Below are positions 55,628 through 64,000 of a DNA stretch of 64,000 nucleotides, in pieces. The translations under genes and the position numbers were made by a program. This DNA comes from Mucilaginibacter cryoferens. Its GTDB lineage: Bacteria > Bacteroidota > Bacteroidia > Sphingobacteriales > Sphingobacteriaceae. The DNA is taken from assembly GCF_014205845.1 (NCBI RefSeq), contig NZ_JACHCR010000002.1, positions 145,078 to 209,077 on the forward strand, read 5' to 3'. The notes beneath the pieces were generated by a model. That model was not told where the DNA came from, made no database searches, and saw only the letters and a list, made by a program, of their open reading frames with translations. The first letter of the stretch is position 1, and the number at the start of each line of letters is the position of its first letter.

Positions 55628-55948
55628 ACTTAATAAATACCGCTAACCGGTGGTAATACTATTTTAACAATTAGCATGCTGTTTTTTAGAGTGATGTTGA
55701 TATGGTGTAATTGTAATAGGTTTTTTACGTGGTGGGTATGATACAGAATTTGCATAGGCGGCATGGCGGGGGATTCCCCGGCAGCGCGTTTCTCCCATAT
55801 TCCGCTGTTCGAACAGCGTAGGAGTGTGGGTAAGCAGGATTAAGCTTTCAGCTTACATAAAAGGGCAGCTGAAAGCTGCGGCCAGTTTTGCCCCACGAGC
55901 TGCAAGCTCGCGGGAGTGTTGGTGAAATTGGGGGGATGGGTTAATATA
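55628..55948. other. Intergenic region with clustered short palindromes
   Basis: No gene is seen. After ~120 AT-rich bases (HTCS promoter side), 55,803-55,910 holds three hairpins: CGCTGTTCGAACAGCG (55803-55818), AGCTTTCAGCT/AGCTGAAAGCT (55843-55853 with 55867-55877) and CGAGC/GCTCG (55896-55910). The TTCGAACAGCGTAG segment recurs in the composite element near 57,970. Confidence 0.6.
55803..55910. repeat. Three-hairpin repeat cluster
   Basis: Consists of a perfect 16-base palindrome, an 11-bp-stem inverted repeat and a 5-bp stem. The first shares TTCGAACAGCGTAG with 57821-57973. Looks like a degenerate member of the same mobile-repeat family. Confidence 0.6.
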
Positions 55949-56794
55949 TTATTTACTCGTTTTTTCTGCAAGAGCCGTTACATATAGAACATAATGGTGC
56001 GGAGGTAATCGCCAATCGCCCTGGCTACTTGCCCTATAAAAACTCTTTGTGGCTCCAACTACTTTAATATTATAGTTTATTGGCTTGTTAACAGGGCTGT
56101 TTGGAATAAATTCAATCGCTGCTACAATATCACCCTTCAAATAAATGCTATATTGTTTAAGATCAAACGTTAGCCATCCTTTTTTAATAGCGTGTGTTTG
56201 CGTTATGTTTTTATCATAAATTCTTGTTGTAGGATGCCTGCCATCATATCCATAGAAATTGATCCTGAACGTTCCGCTGTCCGCTCTCGAAGTACTGATA
56301 TAGAGATTAACTGAAGTAACTTTTGAAAGCGCAGTATCCAGGTGTATTAATTGAGCTATCTCAAAAATATCTTTTTGGTTTGTACTGCCATCTGTAAACT
56401 GAATTAATGCGCGATAATTGGATTCACCTAACTTTTTTTCAATCAGCAAAGGTGATTTGATTACTATTTCGGCCAATTGTTCTGTCTTAGGTTTAAGTTT
56501 TACGTTTACATTATCCGGTAAATCCCGTATGGCCGATTTATGATCCTGATAGCCCACCATAGAGAATGTAAGCGTATCTGCATTGTTTTCGGAGGGAATT
56601 GTGAGGTTAAAACTCCCATCACGTTGCGATACCGTACCAATATTTTTATGCCTGATCCCAATATTTACAAAAGGCAGATTTTTATTGCTGGTTGAATCAC
56701 TTACAATTCCATGTAAAGATACCTGGCCTTTGGCCGCAGTGAATTGTATAATGAGCAATATCACTTGAATAAGTGTTTTTCCCGTAAACTTCAT
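55949..56794 (-). CDS. Secreted protein with carboxypeptidase-like regulatory (beta-barrel plug-like) domain
   Basis: A 281-residue protein with a signal peptide (LIQVILLIIQFTAAKGQ). Residues ~25-105 form a CarboxypepD_reg-like domain (VSLHGIVSDSTSNKNLPFVN, DGSFNLTIPSE, FSMVGYQDHKSAI), the type found at the start of TonB receptors. It stands alone here with a C-terminal beta-rich region (~130-280) rather than a barrel. I do not recognise a specific family for the latter. It is probably periplasmic or outer-membrane associated. Confidence 0.75.
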   Translation of the reverse strand: MKFTGKTLIQVILLIIQFTAAKGQVSLHGIVSDSTSNKNLPFVNIGIRHKNIGTVSQRDGSFNLTIPSENNADTLTFSMVGYQDHKSAIRDLPDNVNVKLKPKTEQLAEIVIKSPLLIEKKLGESNYRALIQFTDGSTNQKDIFEIAQLIHLDTALSKVTSVNLYISTSRADSGTFRINFYGYDGRHPTTRIYDKNITQTHAIKKGWLTFDLKQYSIYLKGDIVAAIEFIPNSPVNKPINYNIKVVGATKSFYRASSQGDWRLPPHHYVLYVTALAEKTSK

Positions 56795-57212
56795 AAGTCT
56801 GGTTTAGTTTTCAATAACAACAGGTTACAATCGTTAAATACCAATTCGCTATCATGCCAAACATAAATTTAATATTTTAATGTATTAATTACCAGCTTGT
56901 TAAATAGTGTTAAAGTTTCTGGGGAGTCTATCGATCTGTTTCTTCTGTGTTTGGTAATTTTATAAGGATGGTGGTCAAAGTATTAAAGAAAAATCATTGG
57001 TAACCACTGAGGAACTTACCTGCTATTCTAACACCCGCTGATGTGCTCGCCAATGGACGGGGTAATGTATAATTTTCATTACATTATAAATTAACACTCT
57101 CGTTATCAAAATATTGTAAAATAATGCCGTTTATAAGCGAAATGCTCGCTAAACTTTTGCACCTCTGCAATATCTTACCAATAAATATTGCTCAACTTTA
57201 ATACTTATCACA
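56795..57212. other. Intergenic region between divergent genes
   Basis: 420 AT-rich bases with no credible ORF. An imperfect palindrome (TAATGTATAATTTTCATTACATTA) lies at about 57063-57087, well upstream of the DUF4468-like gene. The promoters of both genes should lie here. Confidence 0.4.
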
Positions 57213-57788
57213 ATGAAGAAGCTACTCGTCCTGACGTTTATTATTTTCGCTAAAAGCGCCTTCGCGCAAAAAGATACTGTCGGTTTAAACGTTCCATTTG
57301 TTAATAATACCGTTGCTTATGAAAGGGTGTTCGATGTACCAAACGCACCTAAAAATCTGCTCTATAGCAATGCCGGGCTTTGGTTAGCAGAAACTCACCC
57401 TTACGTCGAAAATACCCAACTGCAATTGAACGACCCGGTTTTATCGCGGGTTGTAGGTAGGGTAAAATCTTCTACTCGTGTTGCGACCGATAAAGTTCTT
57501 TGGCAAACTTATTATGATACAATTACCTATAATTTTACGCTGCAGGTAGATTGTAAAGACAATAAATACAGGATACGCATTTATAATATCCAGTATGTGC
57601 TCGGTGCCGATTATGCATCGGTAGACGACCTGATGCTCGCGCTCATCAACTCAAAGTCGTATACTTTAACTAAAGGCGCTGTTTTGAAAACGCCGGACTT
57701 GAAGCAATGTTTCCAGGCGCTAAATATAGCTGTAGACAACGTTTTGGCCGATATCACTAAAAGCATAGTGGTAGATAACAGTTTTTAA
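57213..57788 (+). CDS. DUF4468-like secreted protein
   Basis: A 191-residue protein with a signal peptide (LVLTFIIFAKSAFAQ). The mature sequence follows the DUF4468 pattern: VNNTVAYERVFDVPNAPKNL, NAGLWLAETHPY and a later YNFTLQVDCKDNKYRIRIYN. It lacks neighbouring partner genes. The function is unknown. It is monocistronic and precedes a large repeat. Confidence 0.7.
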   Translation: MKKLLVLTFIIFAKSAFAQKDTVGLNVPFVNNTVAYERVFDVPNAPKNLLYSNAGLWLAETHPYVENTQLQLNDPVLSRVVGRVKSSTRVATDKVLWQTYYDTITYNFTLQVDCKDNKYRIRIYNIQYVLGADYASVDDLMLALINSKSYTLTKGAVLKTPDLKQCFQALNIAVDNVLADITKSIVVDNSF

Positions 57789-57820
57789 AATGGGAGCAAT
57801 TTTCGGTGCTGGACCTGCAG

Positions 57821-57973
57821 CTGTTCGAAGTCTCCGACTTCGAACTAATATGTCTGTAGTCTCGAGACTACGGAATTAAAAGCAAGCATACTTGTACTTT
57901 TGATTTAGGCAAAAAGGGTTACTGTAGTTGCAAACTACAGGCATAGTCGTTCGAAGCCGAAGACTTCGAACAG
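57821..57973. repeat. Composite inverted repeat made of four hairpins (MITE-like)
   Basis: CTGTTCGAAGTCTCCGACTT at 57821 and TTCGAAGCCGAAGACTTCGA at 57950 form outer hairpins that are also inverted copies of each other. GTCTGTAGTCTCGAGACTAC (57852) and CTGTAGTTGCAAACTACAG (57922) form the inner pair. The whole is roughly symmetrical around 57,897. Confidence 0.85.
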
Positions 57974-58120
57974 CGTAGCTTTTTGCCTGGCATTTGTGCG
58001 GACACCAAATGCCGACAAAAGTGTTAAAAGTATTAGATTATATAATCCAGTTTAAATAATTGAATATAAATTATTTAATTAATAATTACTTTGTTATAAC
58101 GTTCATATAAAATACTCTAA

Positions 58121-58262
58121 TTGTCATTTCGATAGCGCAGAAAAGGGGCGGGCGCAGGGGCGAAAGAGAAATCTTTTACGACATGCATCCGATGCCGGTC
58201 GCTTGTAAAAGATTCCTCCTCACTCCCCGCTCAAGTCCGTCTCGTTCGTTCGGAATCACAAT
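58121..58262. repeat. Dispersed repeat of the TTGTCATTTCG/AAATCTTTTAC type
   Basis: The left end TTGTCATTTCG and right end CGGAATCACAA are imperfectly inverted, as are GAAATCTTTTACGA and TTGTAAAAGATTCC in the middle. The layout matches Bacteroidota intergenic repeats of about 140 bases, here partly decayed. Confidence 0.65.
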
Positions 58263-58304
58263 CGGAGGGTATTCGTCGTGACGGACGGGTGGGGCTTCTA
58301 CTCT

Positions 58305-59366
58305 CTACTTCCATCCCGGCATTTTATCCAGGGTAACCACGTTGCTTGCGTTATGTAAACTCGTAAGGTCGGCGTTGCTGTTTCCCTGAAATTCCAGTTC
58401 GCTCCAGCCCATAAAAAATGTCCATTTGGGTTGGGCTAAAAGGATGGCAGCGGTGGGTAGTTTTTCGCACTCGCCAATGGCTATAGGTTTGCCCGCGGCT
58501 ACGGTTACCATGGTGTTGTACTTGTCGGTAGTATAGCCGCTGCCATCGTACACGTCCAGTGCGGCAACGTCCCAATAGTCGGGGCCGGGGTTGTAGGCAT
58601 TTACATCATCGTGCAGGCTGCCAAAATCCTGTACATCCCAAACCCATATGAGGTTGGTAAGGCCTTTGGTTTTTACCATATAATCGTGCATCATCTGGTA
58701 AAGTTTGCGGGTACCTGTTGGGCCGGGTCTGCCCGCCCACCAAAAACTACCCTGGTTCATCTCGTGCATGGGGCGCCAAAGTACTTCTACATTCTTGTCT
58801 TTCAGTTGCTGCAGGTAAAAGCAAACTTCATCAACCATTAGTTTCCATTGCTTGTTAAGCGCGGTGCCATCGGTGGTCAACTCTGTCCATTGGTCGTTGC
58901 TAAGTTTGCTGAGTACGCCGTTAGAGTCGAAGCCGCAGGGTTCTGCCAGGGAAGGATTACAGGCATGCCACATAATATTTACAAGCGCCCCTTTCTGGTA
59001 CTGGGTAATTGCTTCGTTAATCATAATCTGCCGGTTATCGATATTATCCTGCTGAAACAAAAAGTCGCCGCTCCATAAGCCGGGATATTTGCCGGTAACA
59101 GCATATACCTTTTCTGTCCATACAGCAGGTGTGGCGTTGGGTTCGCGGTTATGGATGCCCGCAACCGTTTTGGTGCCCGATAATTTATAGAGGTAATTGA
59201 GCGATTTAAATGGCGTTACAGGCGTAGTTACCACCACGGTATCTACAGGTGGCTTGGTGGTACCGCCCCCGCCTCCGGGGTTAACATCTGTTTTTTTGCC
59301 GGCACAGGCGTAAAACGCCGTAAGTGCAGTGGTAATAAGTATAAAAGGAAATTGCATTTTTTTCAT
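58305..59366 (-). CDS. GH26 beta-mannanase lipoprotein
   Basis: A 353-residue protein with a lipoprotein-like N-terminus (Cys21 after ALTAFYA, an atypical lipobox) and a Gly/Thr/Pro linker. The GH26 barrel carries VEVLWRPMHEMNQGSFWWAG with acid/base E202, and KPIAIGECEKLP with nucleophile E299. LIWVWDVQD and YWDVAALDVYD are further signature strands. It cleaves internal beta-1,4-mannosyl bonds, probably at the cell surface. As the last gene of the SusC-SusD-lipoprotein operon it defines the locus as mannan-directed. The GH26 family also includes some lichenases and xylanases. Confidence 0.92.
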   Translation of the reverse strand: MKKMQFPFILITTALTAFYACAGKKTDVNPGGGGGTTKPPVDTVVVTTPVTPFKSLNYLYKLSGTKTVAGIHNREPNATPAVWTEKVYAVTGKYPGLWSGDFLFQQDNIDNRQIMINEAITQYQKGALVNIMWHACNPSLAEPCGFDSNGVLSKLSNDQWTELTTDGTALNKQWKLMVDEVCFYLQQLKDKNVEVLWRPMHEMNQGSFWWAGRPGPTGTRKLYQMMHDYMVKTKGLTNLIWVWDVQDFGSLHDDVNAYNPGPDYWDVAALDVYDGSGYTTDKYNTMVTVAAGKPIAIGECEKLPTAAILLAQPKWTFFMGWSELEFQGNSNADLTSLHNASNVVTLDKMPGWK

Positions 59367-59392
59367 GGCTATTCAATAAAAGGCATGTAAAT

Positions 59393-59427
59393 AAAAAGGC
59401 CGGGGCGCTGTGCCCCAGCCTTTTTAT
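59393..59427 (-). terminator. Hairpin between surface lipoprotein and GH26 genes
   Basis: AAAAAGGCCGGGGC / GCCCCAGCCTTTTT with a GCTGT loop lies between co-directional genes. On the minus strand it is followed by T residues (A run on the plus strand). It may attenuate expression of the mannanase relative to susCD. Confidence 0.7.
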
Positions 59428-59430
59428 TCG

Positions 59431-60345
59431 TTATTTTTTCTTCACATCCACCCAAAGCTTGTACGGCCTTTTTACTATTTTATCATAGTCGGAGTAGATG
59501 TGGTTATAATCGTCTGTTCCGTTTAAAGTAAACGTAAAGGCGCTATTGGTAATGGTTTTGGTAAGACCGTTGCCCAGTGCAATAGTTTGCGCACCATCAA
59601 AAGTTGCGGTAGTGGTGCTTTTATCGGCAAACGTAAACACAATGGTGTTGTTGGCGTAGTTGTGCAGCCAGGTGCCGGTGCCCTTAGGTATCTGGCGGTA
59701 AAAACTGTTTACATCTGTTGCCGGGTTTTGTGTGAAAAGAAAGTTGGCGTATAAACCATCGGCACCTGCATCGTTTACTACATTGCCATAAGTGTTGCCA
59801 TCGGTAGTAACACCGGTATAGGTAAATGTTAGTGTGTTATCGTATTCGGCAGAGGGGCCTCCCGGTATCGGCCATACATTTTTGCTGGCCAGGTCAAACA
59901 CGCCGCCGCCGCCATACTGGGGGCCTGTACCACCATAAACCGTAAGGTCTGATATCGAAAATGATCCCAACAAAGCTTCAGAAAATGGTTGTAATATTAC
60001 CTTCCAGTCGCGCTTCTCGCCGGTTTCTGATGTTACGGTATAAGTAGCTTCATTACTGGTGTTTGCAAAGTTTACCTGGGCGCCAGATGCAGGCAGTATG
60101 TTGGATTTGTAGGATGATACCACCGTTGGTTTTACCTTGGTAAAATCATTAGTAGCCTGTACCAAAACGCGCACGGTTACGGTTGATGCGCCGCGGTCTA
60201 TAACCGCCGGACCTATCTGCACCAGGCCTGCCCCAACGCTAAATGATTCGATGGCCCGCTCATGGCTTTTGATGCCACTGGCCGGATCTTTTTGGCAGGA
60301 GCAAAAAAATACTGCCAGTAAGATGATGTATGTTAACTGTTTCAT
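59431..60345 (-). CDS. PUL surface glycan-binding-like lipoprotein
   Basis: A 304-residue protein with a lipoprotein signal (LLAVFFCSC, Cys18). The first part (~30-115) resembles DUF5018-like beta-sandwich domains (ASTVTVRVLVQATNDFTKV, ATYTVTSETGEKRDWKV). The second part is Asn/Gly/Thr-rich and ends with a basic tail (KRPYKLWVDVKKK). Its place directly after SusD and before the mannanase is where SusE/SusF-like glycan-binding proteins sit. Binding is an inference; no aromatic platform can be proven here. Confidence 0.75.
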   Translation of the reverse strand: MKQLTYIILLAVFFCSCQKDPASGIKSHERAIESFSVGAGLVQIGPAVIDRGASTVTVRVLVQATNDFTKVKPTVVSSYKSNILPASGAQVNFANTSNEATYTVTSETGEKRDWKVILQPFSEALLGSFSISDLTVYGGTGPQYGGGGVFDLASKNVWPIPGGPSAEYDNTLTFTYTGVTTDGNTYGNVVNDAGADGLYANFLFTQNPATDVNSFYRQIPKGTGTWLHNYANNTIVFTFADKSTTTATFDGAQTIALGNGLTKTITNSAFTFTLNGTDDYNHIYSDYDKIVKRPYKLWVDVKKK

Positions 60346-60364
60346 TGGTTATGCTTTATGTTGA

Positions 60365-61864
60365 TTATAAATTGGGGTTCTTATTCACTTCGGCCTGCGG
60401 AATAGGGAAATAGTATGGGTCGCCGGAGATGGTTTTGCCATAGGTATCCTTCAGCACCGATTCCATTTTGTGGCTGCGGCGCAAATCGAACAGGCGGTTG
60501 CCCTCAAAACTTAACTCCCATGAACGTTCCTGGATAACGGCATCCCTAAACTGGGTTACCGACAGGCCCGGAGGCAGGTTGCCCAAACCGGCCCTTGCAC
60601 GTATGCGGTTAACAGCGGCGTAACCATCGGTTGTGGGGCCGGCGGCTTCTGCGTAAACCAGTAACACATCAGAAAAACGAAGGATAGGGGTATTTGCGCT
60701 GGTTTGCTGCCCGGTTTGCCAGCCCGAATCATTAAATTTATTGCTGAACGGACGGTAGTACGAATCTGTAATACTGAGAATTTGGGTTGGGCCTTTGTTG
60801 CCGCCTGCATCACCTACATCATAAATGATAGATATAATGAGCTGGGTTTTGCGCTTATCGGCAGCATCAAAACTATTATAAATCCCTGGCTCGGTTAAAA
60901 ACTCATTAAAGCCGCCGGGTACGTACGTGCCGTTTGGTAATCTGAAGTTGAGGTTGGGCATAAAGAATAAAGGCAGTTTAGAGTACTGGCCTTCATCAAC
61001 ACCCAAACGATCGACCGAGGCGTCAAACAAATGTTCGGGGCCAAGCTTTTTGTTTACATCGTAAATGGCTACCAGGTTTGGGTCGAGCCCGTAAACGGTT
61101 TGCCCGTTCACAACCTTATCTGCCCAGGTTTTGGCATTGGTGTACATATCATCGGCGCTGGTTACAAAATCATAACCGGGTGATCCGCTTGCCTTTGCCG
61201 ATGCCAGTGTAAGATATACTTTGGATAATAAACCCCAGGCACCCACCTGGTTTACCCGGCCCATGCGCACGGTTTGATCCATAATGCCGGTAGCTTTGGT
61301 GAGATCGGCGATGATTTGATCGTAGATATCCTTCATGGGCGATTTTTTAAGATTGGTTTGGCTGATGTCATCTACCGGGTCGGTATGTAATGGTACGGCA
61401 CCAAACAAACGCACCAGGTTAAAGTAATGCAGCGCACGCAGGGTAAGTGCTTCGCCAAGTATTTCGTTCTTGCTGGCGGCAGCTATGGCGGTAATGTTGG
61501 GCACGTACTTAATTACCAGGTTTGCCCTGTTGATGCCTACGTACGGAAACTGGTATGCCGGGGCCAGGATGCCGTTGGTGGCTGTAACGCTTAATTGATC
61601 GAGTAGCATTTCATCGGCGCTTTTACCGCTGGCAGCGGCTACATCCTCGGTAGGCAGCTCGGTAAGTACGATGAAATTACGCGAGTAATAATCCAGATCG
61701 GGCAGGATAGAGTAGGCGTAGATAAGTGCCGAGTTGGCATCCGCCTCGGTTTTATAAAAGTTTGTGGTTGATAAAAAACCATAAGGTTTTTCTTCCAGCT
61801 GCTTTTTGCAACCCAGCGTAAGGGTAGTTGCCAAAGCCATGATGATATATTTATATTTCTTCAT
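60365..61864 (-). CDS. SusD/RagB-like glycan-binding lipoprotein
   Basis: A 499-residue protein with a lipoprotein signal (IIMALATTLTLGC, Cys19). TPR-rich SusD fold signatures are KPYGFLSTTNFYKTEADANS, EILGEALTLRALHYFNLVRL and RDAVIQERSWELSFEGNRLF (residues ~455-475), followed by DLRRSHKM. It caps the SusC channel and delivers oligosaccharides, here likely mannan-derived. The gene follows susC by 20 bases, an operon. Confidence 0.95.
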   Translation of the reverse strand: MKKYKYIIMALATTLTLGCKKQLEEKPYGFLSTTNFYKTEADANSALIYAYSILPDLDYYSRNFIVLTELPTEDVAAASGKSADEMLLDQLSVTATNGILAPAYQFPYVGINRANLVIKYVPNITAIAAASKNEILGEALTLRALHYFNLVRLFGAVPLHTDPVDDISQTNLKKSPMKDIYDQIIADLTKATGIMDQTVRMGRVNQVGAWGLLSKVYLTLASAKASGSPGYDFVTSADDMYTNAKTWADKVVNGQTVYGLDPNLVAIYDVNKKLGPEHLFDASVDRLGVDEGQYSKLPLFFMPNLNFRLPNGTYVPGGFNEFLTEPGIYNSFDAADKRKTQLIISIIYDVGDAGGNKGPTQILSITDSYYRPFSNKFNDSGWQTGQQTSANTPILRFSDVLLVYAEAAGPTTDGYAAVNRIRARAGLGNLPPGLSVTQFRDAVIQERSWELSFEGNRLFDLRRSHKMESVLKDTYGKTISGDPYYFPIPQAEVNKNPNL

Positions 61865-61884
61865 TTCTGTATCGGTAATTGGTT

Positions 61885-64000
61885 TTAGAAACTCGCGTTT
61901 AGGCCTAATGAGTACTGGCGCGGCTTGCGGTAATTGCCGCCAAACTGCCCGTTTTCGCCAACCTCGGGGTCGAAGCTTGGGCTAAATTTGGTAAAGGTGT
62001 ACAGGTTGGTGCCCGAGAAATAGATCCTGAAATTGGAGATGCCTTTAACCAGGTTAGCTTTTAAGGTATACCCCAGGTTTACGTTTTGCAGGCGCAGGTA
62101 CGATCCGCTTTGTACATACCAGTTAGAGGAGTAGTACACGCGGGTAGCGTTTACGCTTGGGTAAAGGTTGGTTGGGTTATCGGGGGTCCATGCCTGCAAT
62201 TGCGCGCTTGGGGTAAATTTAGAGAAGTTGAAAATATCGTTGCCCTGTACGCCGTAAAACTGCACGTACAAATCAAATGAGCTGTATTTGAACGAGGTAT
62301 TAAAACCGTAGTAAAATTTGGGGTTAGGGTTACCAATAACGTACTCGCCCTGGCCTACAGCAATTGGGCCACCCGCTACATATTTAATATCGCCCACGGT
62401 AGCAGCCGAGCCATCAACAGGGTTGGTACCGCCCGGAGTTTGTACAATACCATCAAACTTGTAGCCCAGGAAAACATTGGCTGGTTGCCCGTTAATGTAA
62501 TAGTTTAACGGCGCGCGAATGGCCTCAATATCCTGTCCGTTAGCTTCTATCTGGTTGCCGCCGCCAATAGCAATTACTTTGTTGCGGTTAAACGAGATGT
62601 TGCCGCCCACATTCCACGAGAATTTGCCGGTGAGCACCTGCGCGTTGGCGGTAAGCTCCAAACCCCGGTTATCGATGGTGCCATCGTTAACCTCAATTAC
62701 CGAGAAGCCCGATGAAAGGGCAATCTGGTTTTGCCTTAACAGATCTGTGGTGTGTTTGTAATAATAGTCGGCGGTTAGGGTAAAGCGCTGATTAAGCAAA
62801 CCCAGGTCGAAACCAATATCAAGCTGGCGGGTGGTTTCCCATTTTAAGCTTTTGTTTTGCAGGCCGTTAAATACCTTGCTGTTTACGTTAGAGCCATCGT
62901 TGTAATACGGCGGACCGTAACCTGTTTGGAAGCCACCATCGGTAAAGTATTTGTAGCTGCCTAAAGTGGCCAATGATTGGTATGGACTAATACCCTGGTT
63001 ACCGGTTAAGCCGTAGCTGCCACGGATTTTAAACTCCGATACCTGGGTAATGTTTTTCATAAAGGCCTCTTCGTTAACCTTCCAGGCTACCGCACCTGAA
63101 GGGAAGAACGCCCACTTATGGTTTTCGCCAAATACCGACGATCCGTCGGCCCTGCCGGTAAACGTAAACAGGTACCGCCCCATGAAGCTGTAATTTGCCC
63201 TGCCGATGAAGGATTGCAGTGCAGTTTTGGTTAGCCCGTTATTGATAAACTGGGTGGTTGCCGAAGCCATGTTCTCATTTTGCAAAACATCGTTCACAAA
63301 ACCATGCCCCTGCAGGTCTGATGTGCGTACGGTGTTGGTTTCCTGCGTGTAACCGGCAACTACGTTAATATGGTGTTTGGTGCCAAAATCACGATCATAG
63401 GTCAGGTAGTTTTCGTTGATCAAGTGATTGCCGTTGTAGTTGTTGATATCGCCATATCCTTGAAACAGGTAGCCTGTTGACGTAGCATCGCGGGGCTGAT
63501 AGTTATCATTAACCGCGTTGCCATAGGTATAGCTCAACTGGCTGCGCAGGTTTAAGCCTTTGATAATATCCCAGCTTACAAAGGCGGTTCCCAAAAAATC
63601 GATGGTTTTGCTTTTGTTTAATACTTCGTTGGCAATTTGCAGCGGGTTGCCAAAATCATTGCTGCCAATATGAAAGTAAGTACCATCGGGATTATAGGCC
63701 GGGAAGATGATGCTTCTATCGGCAGATAAACCCTGGCCGTAATTCTGGGTTTGGGTAACCGTTATATTGGTACCCAGCGTTACATTTGGTTTCAGTTTTT
63801 GCTCCAGATAAACGTGCCCGGCATATTTCTGGTAACCGTTTTTAATGGCAAGGCCCTGCTCGTTGTAGTAGTTGCCAGATATGGCGTACTTGGTTTTTTC
63901 GTTACCGCCATCGGCGCTCAGGGTATAGTTTTGGGATACAGGGTTACGGTAAACCAGTTTGGCCCAATCGGTGTTGGTTGCCCATTTGGGTTTGTTTGGG
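61885..64000 (-). CDS. SusC/RagA-type TonB-linked outer-membrane transporter (partial, N-terminus beyond right edge)
   Basis: The frame is open to the right edge, so 705 C-terminal codons are visible; the signal peptide, carboxypeptidase-like domain and plug lie outside the window. The visible part is the 22-strand barrel with SusC features (IKGLNLRSQLSYTYGNAVND, RGSYGLTGNQGISPYQSLA, ISFNRNKVIAIGGGNQI, LRLQNVNLGYTL) and ends LGLNASF. It imports oligosaccharides bound by the SusD partner encoded immediately downstream. It is the first gene in view of the mannan locus. Confidence 0.95.
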   Translation of the reverse strand, partial: PNKPKWATNTDWAKLVYRNPVSQNYTLSADGGNEKTKYAISGNYYNEQGLAIKNGYQKYAGHVYLEQKLKPNVTLGTNITVTQTQNYGQGLSADRSIIFPAYNPDGTYFHIGSNDFGNPLQIANEVLNKSKTIDFLGTAFVSWDIIKGLNLRSQLSYTYGNAVNDNYQPRDATSTGYLFQGYGDINNYNGNHLINENYLTYDRDFGTKHHINVVAGYTQETNTVRTSDLQGHGFVNDVLQNENMASATTQFINNGLTKTALQSFIGRANYSFMGRYLFTFTGRADGSSVFGENHKWAFFPSGAVAWKVNEEAFMKNITQVSEFKIRGSYGLTGNQGISPYQSLATLGSYKYFTDGGFQTGYGPPYYNDGSNVNSKVFNGLQNKSLKWETTRQLDIGFDLGLLNQRFTLTADYYYKHTTDLLRQNQIALSSGFSVIEVNDGTIDNRGLELTANAQVLTGKFSWNVGGNISFNRNKVIAIGGGNQIEANGQDIEAIRAPLNYYINGQPANVFLGYKFDGIVQTPGGTNPVDGSAATVGDIKYVAGGPIAVGQGEYVIGNPNPKFYYGFNTSFKYSSFDLYVQFYGVQGNDIFNFSKFTPSAQLQAWTPDNPTNLYPSVNATRVYYSSNWYVQSGSYLRLQNVNLGYTLKANLVKGISNFRIYFSGTNLYTFTKFSPSFDPEVGENGQFGGNYRKPRQYSLGLNASF

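Larger units (their letters stand above)
57789..58304. other. Repeat-rich intergenic region
   Basis: No gene. It contains the four-hairpin composite repeat at 57821-57973, a further hairpin at 57989-58013 (GGCATTTG...CAAATGCC), about 110 bases of unique AT-rich DNA, and a different repeat at 58121-58262. Confidence 0.6.

Noticed and set aside
57821..57973. tRNA-like or riboswitch structure
   Set aside because: The four hairpins do not form a cloverleaf with conserved tRNA bases and do not match a riboswitch class I know; the nested inverted symmetry fits a repeat element better.
58351..58575. 74-residue basic ORF within the GH26 gene in another frame
   Set aside because: Same-strand shadow of a gene with both catalytic glutamates.

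Overview
The window looks like chromosomal DNA of a Bacteroidota bacterium, most likely Sphingobacteriaceae and probably Mucilaginibacter or Pedobacter-like (inference from content; no rRNA is present). Supporting signs are SusC/SusD pairs, two giant hybrid two-component proteins with beta-propeller sensors, type IX secretion (T9SS) components, TAnnTTTG-type promoter boxes, weak Shine-Dalgarno sites, many lipoproteins and dispersed palindromic intergenic repeats. I see no tRNA, rRNA, CRISPR array, phage or insertion sequence.

Layout. 1-1.85 kb: the end of a T9SS-exported protein with a gliding-type C-terminal domain, then a PorP/SprF-like outer-membrane protein. 2.0-8.2 kb: the most unusual block. 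It holds a small orphan protein, a DyP-type heme peroxidase, a 698-residue ferritin-like protein with a cysteine-rich C-terminal region, a DUF692/MNIO peptide-modifying oxidase and a DUF2063/BufC-like partner. It reads as an MNIO-type (bufferin/methanobactin-like) modification system whose likely substrate is the tail of a large enzyme instead of a small precursor peptide. 8.3-17.1 kb: an unknown gene, a secreted M28 peptidase with an apparent C-terminal frameshift, a methyltransferase, three ThuA-like secreted proteins around a DUF4468 gene, a GH18 chitinase and a DUF5009 membrane acyltransferase. 17.1-25.8 kb: a C-poor, T-rich leader, a lone TonB-dependent receptor followed by an AraC regulator, then housekeeping-type genes (methyltransferase, DUF92, MtfA-like peptidase, MBL hydrolase, YceH). 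26.3-34.8 kb: a large hybrid sensor kinase, a VF530-like protein, a degenerate DEAD-box protein, truA, a CDGSH protein and an aldo/keto reductase.

35.2-47.1 kb: a sugar-oxidation/3-keto-sugar theme. A Tat-exported Gfo/Idh/MocA oxidoreductase and a double DUF1080 (3-keto-disaccharide hydrolase) protein are separated by a GntR/LacI regulator and an acyl-CoA ligase from a giant ThuA-sugar dehydrogenase-PKD-cytochrome c fusion and two exported xylose-isomerase-like proteins. Together they suggest periplasmic oxidation of a sugar or glycoside followed by cleavage or epimerisation (inference).

47.5-64 kb: an SF1 helicase, a histidine-kinase remnant, a lipoprotein, a classical hybrid two-component system (HTCS) with an AraC output domain, two small secreted proteins, and at the right edge a polysaccharide utilisation locus (SusC, cut by the window end; SusD; a surface lipoprotein; a GH26 beta-mannanase) that points to beta-mannan use. 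Several intergenic regions carry long palindromic repeats, including two near-identical inverted copies about 21 kb apart and a four-hairpin composite element at 57.8-58.0 kb.
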